Shown: positions 47,394-56,801 of the stretch, piece by piece
How the letters are laid out: every line of letters starts with the position of its first letter
Numbering within the stretch: the stretch's first letter is position 1
Assembly: GCA_003209655.1 (NCBI GenBank)
Contig: QCPW01000003.1
Location: 1 to 64,000, forward strand
Direction: 5' to 3'
Origin: Prochlorococcus sp. AG-442-M23
GTDB taxonomy: Bacteria; Cyanobacteriota; Cyanobacteriia; PCC-6307; Cyanobiaceae
DNA length: 64,000 bases
The notes under the pieces: generated by a model
The model's database searches: none
What the model was told of the DNA's origin: nothing
Seen by the model: only the letters and a program-made list of their open reading frames with translations
Program-made: the position numbers and the translations under genes

Positions 47394-48293
47394 TCAAAAA
47401 AGCCCTTTTTTAATTAAATCCAAATTATGATCAAGCATTTTTATATAGGAACTAGCAGGGCCAGTATCATCAGATAATGAATCAACAAAAAGATTCCCTC
47501 CAAAATTAGCCCCAGTTTCGTTTGCAACAACCATTTGAGATTCGTTACTTACAGTACTTTCGCAAAATACAGATGGGACATTTTTTTCTTTAACTAGTGA
47601 GATTGTTCTTGTCATTCTTTTGGGCGTAATTTGACTCTCAGCATTAACTGGCCATAAATAAACTTCCTCTAATCCATAATCATTTGTTAAATATGAAAAA
47701 GCACCTTCACAACTTACTAGATACCTCCTGTCTTTATTTAAGTTATTAATAAAAAGTGAGAATTCTTTATCTATTTTAGAGAGTTTCTCTTTATAAATTT
47801 TTCCATTTTCTTCAAATAATGTCCTTTTGGATGGCCTCAACTCTGATAAAGAATCCACTAGAATATCTACGTATAGGATCCCTCTTTTTGGAGAAATCCA
47901 GGCATGAGGATTGGGTTTCCCTTTATAAAAATCTTCACTGATAAAAATAGGATCTAAATCTTCCGCGACAGTAATTCTTTTAACTTTTAAATTAGAAACA
48001 AATTTTTCAGCCCATAATTCAAACCCAAATCCATTATCAATAAAAACAAAAGCACTAGAGGCATTTACCAAATCACTCGGAGTTGGTTGGTAGCCATGGA
48101 CTTCAACTCCAGGTTTCGTAATTGATCTAACAATAAAATCATCTTTAGCAATATTGCTAATAATGTCCGCCAAAACAGTAAAACTTGCCAGTATTACTTC
48201 TTTACTTTCATTTTTATTTGATATTCTCTTGCATGAACCTGAAGCAAAAGAAAGCAAAAGTAACAAACTTAAAAAAAGAATTTTTTTTCTCAT
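47394..48293 (-). CDS. mntC: Manganese-binding lipoprotein of ABC transporter
   Basis: A 299-residue cluster A-I binding protein. It starts with a lipoprotein signal, lipobox ASGSC with lipidated Cys21. The four metal ligands are visible: His66 (VEVHGYQPT), His130 (NPHAWISP), Glu196 (SCEGAFSYL) and Asp271 (FVDSLSDDTGPA). Glu at the third site is that of Mn/Fe members, whereas Zn members have His and a His-rich loop, which is absent here. Mn is therefore the best guess, suiting the photosystem II demand. Confidence 0.88.
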   Translation of the reverse strand: MRKKILFLSLLLLLSFASGSCKRISNKNESKEVILASFTVLADIISNIAKDDFIVRSITKPGVEVHGYQPTPSDLVNASSAFVFIDNGFGFELWAEKFVSNLKVKRITVAEDLDPIFISEDFYKGKPNPHAWISPKRGILYVDILVDSLSELRPSKRTLFEENGKIYKEKLSKIDKEFSLFINNLNKDRRYLVSCEGAFSYLTNDYGLEEVYLWPVNAESQITPKRMTRTISLVKEKNVPSVFCESTVSNESQMVVANETGANFGGNLFVDSLSDDTGPASSYIKMLDHNLDLIKKGLF

Positions 48294-48313
48294 ATTTAAC
48301 TTTCTTACTTAGA

Positions 48314-49702
48314 TTATGAACTAATAGATAGTTTCATAAGTGGTTTTCTAAGATCAGAAATAAATCCTTGCCAATTTATTTTTTCTTTTACAAAAGCTTT
48401 CTCAACAATTTTCTCAGAATTTTTCTTTATAAAATCCAAATCAGGTTCTTCTACTCCTTTTGTTATTGCCATAAAATCAGCCAAAGAACTTGATACTACT
48501 CTTGTTAAATAAGCAGCACTGACAGCCTGAAATGTTCCAGAAACAAGCCAATTTGGTCCGTGTAATTTTGTTATACCAATTAGAGTCTGTCCACTCCATT
48601 CAATAACTCCCTGAGCAATTGCAGTCTTTAAAATCTCTTTGGAAACTTTATCTAAAATTTCAGGAGACCAATTACATCCCCATATAGACTTAATTTCTTT
48701 AATCATTAATGAATTTAGTACTGTCATTGCCATAACATCAATTGATGGGATAGGAGATAAGAAAACAGTTGACGCGACAAGAATTTGATTTTTTCTTTGT
48801 ATACCTTTTAACTGCATTCTTCTTATCCCTTCGATTTCAGATTGCCAGGCAACGTGAAGTTCTTTCAAAAGCCTTTTTTTTGTATTTTCAATATTTTTAG
48901 ATGAACTTATAAAAAACTTCCTTAACGAAAAAGGTATATTTGTAATTTCATTCTTATTCACATCAAAAGTGATAATTTTATTTATAAATTCAATTGAAAT
49001 TTGCGACTTTAGGTCTTCTATCTGATTTTTGGCTTCTATTTCGTTGGAAGTTAAAGCCACCAACCAGATTGGCATATTTTTAGGAAACTTTTCCAGCCAC
49101 AAAAAATCATTTGCCGACAAAGGCAAGTTTAAAAAATACAAGATTGCATCACTCTTCAAAGCTTCTTCTGGAACAACTTGAGAAGAATTGTATTTAGGCA
49201 GTTTTTCGTATAAATCAAAGTCAAACTTATCTACTTTAAAATGACTTTTTAAAAAAGACTGACAACTTTGATAATCTTTTTGTCCAATGCAACTTATTTT
49301 TTCTTTTTCAAATCTATTTAGAATCGATTTAAGTGTTTTTTGCCTTTTTGAATTCTGTTTTTCTAATTCATTTGTTGCTTCTAGTTCTTCAAAAAAATTT
49401 AAATCTTCATTACAGAGATTTATCCATCCATCTAAATTATTTGGCTCATTAAATTTAGGCTTATCATTCTTCAAGTAAAAAAATCCCCCCAAACACAACG
49501 TAAAAAATCCTATTGAGCCTCCTGCAAAATGAATTAGGTCACTGACAAACCATTCCCCAAAACCTAACAATAATAGAATAATAATAAGATTTTTTTTCGG
49601 AAACTTTATGAAATCCTTTAAAAGGTTGACTTTACTAATATCAAACACAATACTTTTTTTTTCTAATTTTATTTTAATGCAAGTTATGAATGAGAAAAGC
49701 AA
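48314..49702 (-). CDS. DUF697-domain membrane protein with a degenerate GTPase-like N-terminal part
   Basis: A protein of up to 462 residues. After an N-terminal pair of hydrophobic stretches (36-80), residues 130-270 have the order of a small GTPase domain, but the first loop reads ISCIGQKDYQSCQSFLK with no GxxxxGKS/T, so nucleotide binding is doubtful. Residues 290-425 are the DUF697 domain with hydrophobic helices (LVASTVFLSPIPSIDVMAMTVL). The visible frame opens at TTG (49702); a GTG about 19 codons in (before FDISKVNLL) is the alternative start. It lies 20 bases upstream of mntC on the same strand. Confidence 0.65.
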   Translation of the reverse strand: MLFSFITCIKIKLEKKSIVFDISKVNLLKDFIKFPKKNLIIILLLLGFGEWFVSDLIHFAGGSIGFFTLCLGGFFYLKNDKPKFNEPNNLDGWINLCNEDLNFFEELEATNELEKQNSKRQKTLKSILNRFEKEKISCIGQKDYQSCQSFLKSHFKVDKFDFDLYEKLPKYNSSQVVPEEALKSDAILYFLNLPLSANDFLWLEKFPKNMPIWLVALTSNEIEAKNQIEDLKSQISIEFINKIITFDVNKNEITNIPFSLRKFFISSSKNIENTKKRLLKELHVAWQSEIEGIRRMQLKGIQRKNQILVASTVFLSPIPSIDVMAMTVLNSLMIKEIKSIWGCNWSPEILDKVSKEILKTAIAQGVIEWSGQTLIGITKLHGPNWLVSGTFQAVSAAYLTRVVSSSLADFMAITKGVEEPDLDFIKKNSEKIVEKAFVKEKINWQGFISDLRKPLMKLSISS

Positions 49703-49813
49703 AATTTCATAAGTCGTTAATCAAAAGATAAAAAATTAAGGCTTTTCAAAAGACTTATTGCATAACAAGATGCTAAGTTAATAGACTATTTAAATAACTT
49801 AAGAAACATAAAG

Positions 49814-50236
49814 ATGTCTAATTCAAATTTCAGCAATAATCCTGGACAAGAGAATTATAGAGGTCGTTCTAACAATGAAAGATCTAATTTCAGAGATAGA
49901 TCGGGCGGCAGAAGAGATGGAGGAGGATTCCGCATAAGATTGAGTGATAACGAAATGAAAGCTGTTAAATCAATACAAGAGGCCTTTCAATTGAGATCTA
50001 CCGTTGCAGTTCTAGGTTTCTCTGTTAGAACACTTAGCGAAATGATCAAAGACGAAAAATTGATTGAATCAATCAAAGAATATGCAAAAAATAATAAAAA
50101 CTCTTCTACGAATAGACAATCACAAAATCCTCATGAAGAAAAGACAAAAACAGCACCTGACCCTTTTGCAAGACCTGTAAAAAGTACATCAACTGAAGAG
50201 ATCCAAACTAGCGAAGTAGAAGAGGATGGCAAATAA
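49814..50236 (+). CDS. RG-rich N-terminus protein, possible RNA/DNA-associated factor
   Basis: A 140-residue protein. Residues 14-44 are rich in Arg, Gly, Asn and Ser (RGRSNNERSNFRDRS, GGRRDGGGF), as in nucleic-acid-binding RGG-like regions. A compact helical core follows (IRLSDNEMKAVKSIQEAFQL, RSTVAVLGFSVRTLSEMI), then a disordered, Lys/Ser/Thr/Glu-rich tail. I do not recognise the family. It overlaps trpS by 11 bases; the end of this gene supplies the GGAAGAGG-like ribosome site of trpS. Confidence 0.6.
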   Translation: MSNSNFSNNPGQENYRGRSNNERSNFRDRSGGRRDGGGFRIRLSDNEMKAVKSIQEAFQLRSTVAVLGFSVRTLSEMIKDEKLIESIKEYAKNNKNSSTNRQSQNPHEEKTKTAPDPFARPVKSTSTEEIQTSEVEEDGK

Positions 50237-51242
50237 AAAAAGAATTCTTTCTGGAGTTCAACCAACTGGTGATTTACATATTGGAAATTGGCTTGGGGCC
50301 ATAAATAATTGGGTTACGCTTCAAGAGCAATATGAAACATTTTTATGTGTAGTTGATTTGCACGCAATCACCGCTTCATATAATCCCAAAGAATTGTCTC
50401 AGAACACTATTTCTACTGCAGCTTTGTACGTCGCTTGTGGAATAGATCCCAACATATGCTCAATTTTTGTCCAAAGTCAGATTTCTGCACATTCAGAACT
50501 TTGTTGGATATTAAATTGCATGACTCCAATAAATTGGATGGAAAGAATGATTCAATTCAAAGAAAAATCGATACAACAGGGGAATAATGTATCCATTGGA
50601 TTATTTGACTATCCGATCCTAATGGCTGCAGACATTCTTCTATATGACGCTGACTTTGTACCAGTTGGTGAGGATCAAAAACAACATCTTGAACTTGCCA
50701 GAGATATTGCACAACAGAGAATTAATGCCAGATTTAGTAAGGACAAAAATATTTTAAAAATCCCTCAACCAATAATCATGAAGAATGGATCAAAAATAAT
50801 GAGTTTAATTGATGGTTCAAAAAAGATGAGCAAAAGTGATCCTAATGAAGGCAGTCGTATTAACTTATTAGATTCTCCTGATGTAATAACGAAAAAAATA
50901 AAAAGAGCAAAAAGTGACAGTTCTATTGGAATTGAATTTAACAACCCTGAGAGGCCAGAATCTAAAAATCTTTTGATGATTTATTCAATATTATCTGGCA
51001 AAGAAATTTCTCAATGTGAAAATGATTTCTCAGAGACTGGATGGGGGACATTTAAAAAATTAATTACAGAAAAACTTATTGAATCATTAGAACCTATTCA
51101 GAAAAAATATAAATTATTAATTAATGATCCTCATCAATTAAATAAAATCCTTGATGAGGGGAAGGGAAAAGCTGAATATTTAGCAAATCAGACTTTAAAA
51201 AGAGTTAAATCAAAATTGGGATTCTTTGAAATGGAGAAATAA
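50226..51242 (+). CDS. trpS: Tryptophanyl-tRNA synthetase
   Basis: A 338-residue class I synthetase of standard length. The HIGH-type motif is GDLHIGNWLGAI, and the KMSKS motif is SKKMSKSDPN. Tryptophan pocket residues lie in VDLHAITASY and GEDQKQHLELARDIA. It overlaps the upstream RG-rich gene by 11 bases and is followed 3 bases later by thrS. Confidence 0.96.
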   Translation: MANKKRILSGVQPTGDLHIGNWLGAINNWVTLQEQYETFLCVVDLHAITASYNPKELSQNTISTAALYVACGIDPNICSIFVQSQISAHSELCWILNCMTPINWMERMIQFKEKSIQQGNNVSIGLFDYPILMAADILLYDADFVPVGEDQKQHLELARDIAQQRINARFSKDKNILKIPQPIIMKNGSKIMSLIDGSKKMSKSDPNEGSRINLLDSPDVITKKIKRAKSDSSIGIEFNNPERPESKNLLMIYSILSGKEISQCENDFSETGWGTFKKLITEKLIESLEPIQKKYKLLINDPHQLNKILDEGKGKAEYLANQTLKRVKSKLGFFEMEK

Positions 51243-51245
51243 AAT

Positions 51246-53162
51246 ATGCCAATAATTACCTTACCTGATGGTTCAAAAAAGGTTTTCGAAAAATCTGTAA
51301 CTATTCTAGAAATTGCCCAGAGTATAGGTGCTGGATTAGCTAAAGCAACAATTGCTGGGAAAGTAAATGATGTTCTTCTTGATGCAACTATTCCTATAAG
51401 TAAAGATTCCGAAGTTGTAATCATCACATCAAAAGATAAAGAAGGAATTGAAATAATAAGACATTCATTTGCTCACCTTATTGGTCATGCAGTTAAACAA
51501 ATTTACTCTGATATTAAGATGGCGATTGGACCTGTAATTGAAGATGGTTTTTATTATGATATTTTTTCTGAATACAGATTTACTCCTGAAGATTTAATAA
51601 AAATCGAAAACAGAATTAATAAATTAATAAAAACAAACTATGACGTTGAAATTTTACAAGTTTCTAAAGAAGAGGCAATTAAAACTTTTAAAGAGAGGGA
51701 TGAGACTTTTAAATTAAGAATAATTGAAGAAATTCCTGATGGAGGTCTCATCAATTTATATAAACACGAAGAATATATTGATATGTGCAGAGGTCCTCAT
51801 GTTCCAAATACAAGACATCTTAGACATTTTAAATTATTAAAATTGTCCGGATCATATTGGAGAGGAAATAGTGAGAATGAATCATTACAGAGAATATATG
51901 GAACTGCCTGGAGTAAAGAGAAAGAACTCATTGATTACTTAACAAGAATCGAAGAAGCGGAAAAAAGAGATCATAGAAAACTTGGAAAAAAGCATTCACT
52001 CTTTCATATTCAAGAAGAATCTCCAGGTATGATTTTTTGGCATCCTAATGGATGGATAATATACCAAGTGCTTGAAAAATACATAAGAGAATTACTTAAT
52101 AAAAATGATTATCTGGAAATTAAAACTCCACAAGCTGTAGATAAGTCTCTTTGGGAAAAATCAGGTCATTGGGAAAAATTCAGAGATGATATGTTCACTA
52201 CCGCATCAGAAAATAGAACTTATGCAATTAAACCAATGAATTGTCCCTGCCATATTCAAGTATTTAATCAAGGTTTAAAAAGCTACAAAGATTTACCTAT
52301 TCGGCTTGCTGAATTTGGTTCTTGCCACAGGAATGAACCCTCTGGGGCATTACACGGCTTAATGAGAGTAAGAAATTTCACTCAAGATGACGCACATATT
52401 TTCTGTACGGAAGAACAAATTCAAGCTGAGGTTTCTACTTTTATTGATCTTGTTTTCCAGGTTTATCAAACTTTTGGTTTCGATGAAATTATTATCAAAT
52501 TATCAACCCGTCCTGAAAAAAGGGTAGGTAGTGATGATATTTGGGATAAATCGGAAGAGGCACTTACCAAAGCTCTTGATAATAAAAACCTGAAATGGCA
52601 ACTACAACCTGGAGAAGGAGCTTTTTATGGTCCAAAGATAGAATTCTCTTTAAAAGATTGTCTTGATAGAGTCTGGCAATGTGGAACTATTCAAGTTGAT
52701 TTTTCAATGCCCATAAGATTGGATGCAACTTTTGTAGATATTAATAATGAGAAAAAACATCCAGTGATGCTTCATAGAGCAATTTTGGGATCTTTTGAAA
52801 GATTTATCGGAATCTTAATTGAACAATATGAAGCCAAATTCCCAATTTGGCTGGCACCATATCAAATAATTTTGTTGAGCATTACAGATAGGAATATTGA
52901 AAAATGTTTAAAATTTAATGAATTAATAAATACTAAGGGTTATCGTTCAAAAGTTGATATTCGAAATGAAAAAATAGGCTATAAGATAAGGGAGGCAACT
53001 ATAGGAAGAATACCTTTAATTGCTGTTATTGGAGACAAAGAAGAGCAAGTTGATTCAGTTGCTTTAAGAGCCTTAGACGGGAAAAATCTAGGAATTTTTA
53101 AATTAGATGACCTCTACAAATTAATGGATAATTTAATTGAAAAAAAAGGAAGAACAGAATAA
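51246..53162 (+). CDS. thrS: Threonyl-tRNA synthetase
   Basis: A 638-residue class II synthetase. It has an N-terminal TGS domain ([18 protein letters not shown]), an editing domain with HSFAHLIGH and [11 protein letters not shown], a catalytic core ([20 protein letters not shown] as motif 2; [17 protein letters not shown] as motif 3) and an anticodon-binding C-terminus from about 540. It is standard length. It starts 3 bases after trpS, and glk follows 9 bases later. Confidence 0.96.
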   Translation: MPIITLPDGSKKVFEKSVTILEIAQSIGAGLAKATIAGKVNDVLLDATIPISKDSEVVIITSKDKEGIEIIRHSFAHLIGHAVKQIYSDIKMAIGPVIEDGFYYDIFSEYRFTPEDLIKIENRINKLIKTNYDVEILQVSKEEAIKTFKERDETFKLRIIEEIPDGGLINLYKHEEYIDMCRGPHVPNTRHLRHFKLLKLSGSYWRGNSENESLQRIYGTAWSKEKELIDYLTRIEEAEKRDHRKLGKKHSLFHIQEESPGMIFWHPNGWIIYQVLEKYIRELLNKNDYLEIKTPQAVDKSLWEKSGHWEKFRDDMFTTASENRTYAIKPMNCPCHIQVFNQGLKSYKDLPIRLAEFGSCHRNEPSGALHGLMRVRNFTQDDAHIFCTEEQIQAEVSTFIDLVFQVYQTFGFDEIIIKLSTRPEKRVGSDDIWDKSEEALTKALDNKNLKWQLQPGEGAFYGPKIEFSLKDCLDRVWQCGTIQVDFSMPIRLDATFVDINNEKKHPVMLHRAILGSFERFIGILIEQYEAKFPIWLAPYQIILLSITDRNIEKCLKFNELINTKGYRSKVDIRNEKIGYKIREATIGRIPLIAVIGDKEEQVDSVALRALDGKNLGIFKLDDLYKLMDNLIEKKGRTE

Positions 53163-53171
53163 TTTGAATAA

Positions 53172-54209
53172 ATGAATTTTCTTGCGTGTGATTTAGGAGG
53201 TACAAAAGTCCTATTGGGAATTTTCAAGAAGGATGTCAATACTGGTTCACCTAATTTAATTTTCAAAAAAAAATATGAATCTTCCGAATGGGATTCAATT
53301 GATTTAATTTTAGAAGATTTCTTAAAAAATGAATGCAAAAAAATTGCTCATCCTTTTTCTGCTTGTTTTGCTGTAGCAGGTCCTATATCTAACAACAATG
53401 CAAAAATAATTAATTTGTCATGGAATATTTCTGGCGATGTATTAAAAAAGAAATTTAAATTCAAGAGTTGCGAACTAATAAATGATTTTGCGGTACAAAT
53501 TTATGGAATACCTTTTTTAAATAAAAGTCAATATACTACTATTCAAAATGGAGACAAGACCACAGGCACTAATAAAGATTTACATGCCATTGTAGGAGCA
53601 GGAACAGGTCTAGGCATTGCAAAAGGCATAATATCTGGAAGTAAAGTAAAAGTCTTAGCTAGTGAAGGCGGTCATGTTGAATTCTCACCAAAGTCAGAAT
53701 TAGAATGGGAATTAAAGAATTGGCTCAAAAATTCTTTAAAGCTTGAAAGGATATCTTGTGAAAGAATTATTAGTGGAACTGGGTTATCAAGAATAGCCGA
53801 ATGGAGGCTTAGCAAACCTGATGCTAAGAAACATCCTCTAAGAAAATACTTAAAAGAATTAAAAATTTCTGATACTTTGAGAAAAGAACTTCCTGAAAAA
53901 ATTTGTAAGTTTTCTAATAATGGAGATTCTCAAATGATTGAAGTCGAGAGGATATGGTTAGATGCCTATGCCTCTTTATTGGGAGACGTTGCTCTTCAAG
54001 AATTATGCTTTGGAGGGTTATGGATTTCTGGAGGAACAGCTCCAAAACATATCAAAAACTTTAACTCAGGTTTATTTATGAAACAATTTTCAGATAAAGG
54101 AAGATTAAAAGATATTCTTAAAAATATACCTGTGAATGTAATATTAGATGAAGAGTTTGGACTATTTAGTGCAGCCTGCAGAGCAAAAATGATTCTACAA
54201 AAAGGATAA
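53172..54209 (+). CDS. glk: Glucokinase
   Basis: A 345-residue ROK-independent (Glk-type) glucokinase. The ATP phosphate loop is FLACDLGGTKVLLGIF, the catalytic Asp region is LINDFAVQIYGIP, and the adenosine site is VGAGTGLGIAKG. The Glu-Gly segment EGGHVEFSP binds sugar. It phosphorylates glucose from glycogen breakdown or uptake. It lies 9 bases from both neighbours, in a long plus-strand transcript. Confidence 0.9.
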   Translation: MNFLACDLGGTKVLLGIFKKDVNTGSPNLIFKKKYESSEWDSIDLILEDFLKNECKKIAHPFSACFAVAGPISNNNAKIINLSWNISGDVLKKKFKFKSCELINDFAVQIYGIPFLNKSQYTTIQNGDKTTGTNKDLHAIVGAGTGLGIAKGIISGSKVKVLASEGGHVEFSPKSELEWELKNWLKNSLKLERISCERIISGTGLSRIAEWRLSKPDAKKHPLRKYLKELKISDTLRKELPEKICKFSNNGDSQMIEVERIWLDAYASLLGDVALQELCFGGLWISGGTAPKHIKNFNSGLFMKQFSDKGRLKDILKNIPVNVILDEEFGLFSAACRAKMILQKG

Positions 54210-54217
54210 TATTTTAT

Positions 54218-55165
54218 ATGTCTTCTCCAGAAGTAGGAAAAAAAATAATAGTAACAGTTCCTTCGACAACTGCTAATCTAGGTCCTGGATTTGACTGCCT
54301 TGGTGCAGCATTAAATTTATATAACGAATTTATCTTTACAAGAATAGATGGAGGCGGTGATCGTTTTGATTTGATAATGGAGAGTACCGATGGGAATCAT
54401 TTAAGAGGCGGCCCAGAAAATTTAGTTTTTAGGGCTGCTCAGAAAGTTTGGGAAAGTGCCAACATTGAACCTTTCGCCCTTGAAGCCAGAGTAAAATTAG
54501 CAGTTCCCCCTGCTCGCGGGTTAGGGAGTAGTGCTACAGCAATAGTTGCAGGACTAATAGGAGCAAATGCGATTATGAACTCCCCTTTATCTAAAGAAAA
54601 ACTTTTAGAACTTGCAATTGATATTGAGGGTCATCCTGATAATGTAGTTCCTTCTCTTTTAGGGGGGCTATGTTTAACTGCAAGGTCATCTTCTCAGAGA
54701 TGGAGAATTATTAGATGTGACTGGCACGATTCCATTAAAGTTGTAGTAGCAATACCTGCTATTCGTCTTAGTACAAGTGAAGCAAGGAGAGTAATGCCAA
54801 AGACTGTACCTATTTCTGATGCAGTAACAAATATGGGAGCACTTACCTTATTACTAAACGGCTTAAAAACAGGTAATGATGAATTAATAAAAGAGGGTAT
54901 GTTTGATAAATTACATGAACCATACCGATGGAAGCTTATTAAAGGTGGATTGGAAGTTAAAAATGCAGCATTAAAAGCAGGAGCTTTAGGCTGTGCAATT
55001 AGTGGGGCAGGGCCAAGTATCTTAGCTTTGTGTAAAAAGGATAATGGTAAAGAAGTAAGTCAAGCTATGGTAAAAGCTTGGGAAAAATCTGGCGTGCCAA
55101 GTAGAGCTCCATTTTTGGATCTCCAAACAACAGGCAGCCAATTTGGGGATATCTCTGGTAAGTAG
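54218..55165 (+). CDS. thrB: Homoserine kinase
   Basis: A 315-residue GHMP kinase. The ATP loop is PPARGLGSSATAIVAGL, with the N-terminal TTANLGPGFDCLGAAL and the C-terminal GCAISGAGPSILAL. It phosphorylates homoserine on the way to threonine; homoserine also feeds metA in this window. It starts 9 bases after glk. Confidence 0.95.
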   Translation: MSSPEVGKKIIVTVPSTTANLGPGFDCLGAALNLYNEFIFTRIDGGGDRFDLIMESTDGNHLRGGPENLVFRAAQKVWESANIEPFALEARVKLAVPPARGLGSSATAIVAGLIGANAIMNSPLSKEKLLELAIDIEGHPDNVVPSLLGGLCLTARSSSQRWRIIRCDWHDSIKVVVAIPAIRLSTSEARRVMPKTVPISDAVTNMGALTLLLNGLKTGNDELIKEGMFDKLHEPYRWKLIKGGLEVKNAALKAGALGCAISGAGPSILALCKKDNGKEVSQAMVKAWEKSGVPSRAPFLDLQTTGSQFGDISGK

Positions 55166-55245
55166 TTTTACTTAGGCATCTTTAATGTTATAGTCTCAAG
55201 CAAGAATAACTTCAACTAGAATAAAAAAATTATTCATTGATATTG

Positions 55246-56790
55246 ATGAATCTAGAATCTTTTCCTTGGCTATCCTCTATTGTTTTATTTCCGTTAATTG
55301 GGGCATTGATAATGCCTTTCTTAAGTTCTAAGGAAGGAGAAAATAATACACTCCCTAGAAATATCTCCTTAAGTTTTTTGTTAATTGATTTTTTACTTAT
55401 AGTTGGAGTACTCTTTCAAAAATTTGATACAACAGATAGTTCTCTTCAACTTGTTGAAAGAGCGACTTGGTTACCCTCCATAGGCTTAGAGTGGTCTCTA
55501 GGTGTTGATGGATTATCTGCACCTTTAGTAGCTTTGAGTGGATTAATTACATTTTTATCAGCTGCAGCTAGTTGGAAAATAAAGAAAAAATCAAATTTAT
55601 ATTTTGCTCTCTTATTAGTTCAAGCCTCAGCACAAGCATTAGTATTCCTATCTCAAGATTTCTTATTATTTTTCTTGGCTTGGGAATTAGAATTAGTCCC
55701 TGTTTATCTTCTTATTGCTATTTGGGGAGGTAAGAAAAAATTATATGCAGCTACAAAATTTATTCTTTACACTGCTCTAGCTTCCTTACTAATACTTATA
55801 AGTGGGCTAGCTCTTGCTTTGAGTGGTGACACATTTACCCTAAATCTTGCCGATTTAACAAATAAGCATGTAACAGGCAATCTTGCATTATTATCTTATC
55901 TTGGATTTTTAATAGGTTTTGGAGTAAAACTTCCTATCTTCCCATTGCATACTTGGTTACCTGATGCTCATGGAGAAGCTAATGCTCCAGTTTCAATGTT
56001 ACTAGCAGGAATCCTTTTAAAAATGGGAGGATATGCCCTCTTAAGATTCAATGTTCAAATTTTACCAGAAGTACATCTACAACTTGCACCTGCTTTAATT
56101 ATTCTTGGAATCATAAATATAATTTATGGAGCCTTGAATGCATTTGCACAAGATAATGTAAAAAGAAGAATCGCATGTAGTTCAGTGAGTCATATGGGTT
56201 TTGTTCTACTAGGAATCGGTGCAGTTGACGCTTTAGGTATAAGCGGAGCAATGCTTCAAATGATAAGTCACGGACTTATAGCTGCTGCAATGTTCTTTGT
56301 CACGGGCTCCTTCTATGAGAGAACAAATACCCTTTCAATACCAAATATGGGTGGTTTAGCAAAGGTCTTACCAATAACATTTGCTTTTTTTCTGGCAAGC
56401 TCATTAGCTTCTCTAGCCCTACCTGGAATGAGCGGTTTTATAAGCGAAATCACTGTATTCTTAGGGATTACAAGTCAAGAGGGTTTTAGCTCTCTCTTTA
56501 GATCGATCACAATTCTTATCGCTGCAATTGGTCTCGTACTAACACCCATATACCTTCTTTCAATGTGTAGAAGAGTATTTTTTGGCCCTAGAATTCCTGC
56601 ACTAGCAACAGTAAAAGAAATGAATGGGAGAGAATTAACGATAGGATTTAGTTTATTGTTACCTACTTTAGTAATAGGTTTTTGGCCCAAAATTGCCATA
56701 AATTTATATGAATCTTCAACTAATGCTCTCAGTCAACAACTAACTTTAGCTAAATTAATCGGGTTAATTCCAAACATTAGTCAATTTTAA
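55246..56790 (+). CDS. ndhD: NADH dehydrogenase-like complex (NDH-1) subunit 4
   Basis: A thylakoid membrane protein of about 514 residues with 13-14 helices. Core motifs include [31 protein letters not shown] (the essential Glu), [20 protein letters not shown] (the Lys/His proton path), and [14 protein letters not shown]. The ATG at 55246 begins [11 protein letters not shown] and is preferred over a TTG three codons earlier (55237). NDH-1 drives cyclic electron flow and respiration. It follows thrB with a 70-base gap and may have its own promoter. Confidence 0.93.
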   Translation: MNLESFPWLSSIVLFPLIGALIMPFLSSKEGENNTLPRNISLSFLLIDFLLIVGVLFQKFDTTDSSLQLVERATWLPSIGLEWSLGVDGLSAPLVALSGLITFLSAAASWKIKKKSNLYFALLLVQASAQALVFLSQDFLLFFLAWELELVPVYLLIAIWGGKKKLYAATKFILYTALASLLILISGLALALSGDTFTLNLADLTNKHVTGNLALLSYLGFLIGFGVKLPIFPLHTWLPDAHGEANAPVSMLLAGILLKMGGYALLRFNVQILPEVHLQLAPALIILGIINIIYGALNAFAQDNVKRRIACSSVSHMGFVLLGIGAVDALGISGAMLQMISHGLIAAAMFFVTGSFYERTNTLSIPNMGGLAKVLPITFAFFLASSLASLALPGMSGFISEITVFLGITSQEGFSSLFRSITILIAAIGLVLTPIYLLSMCRRVFFGPRIPALATVKEMNGRELTIGFSLLLPTLVIGFWPKIAINLYESSTNALSQQLTLAKLIGLIPNISQF

Positions 56791-56801
56791 TCATCGATAA
56801 A

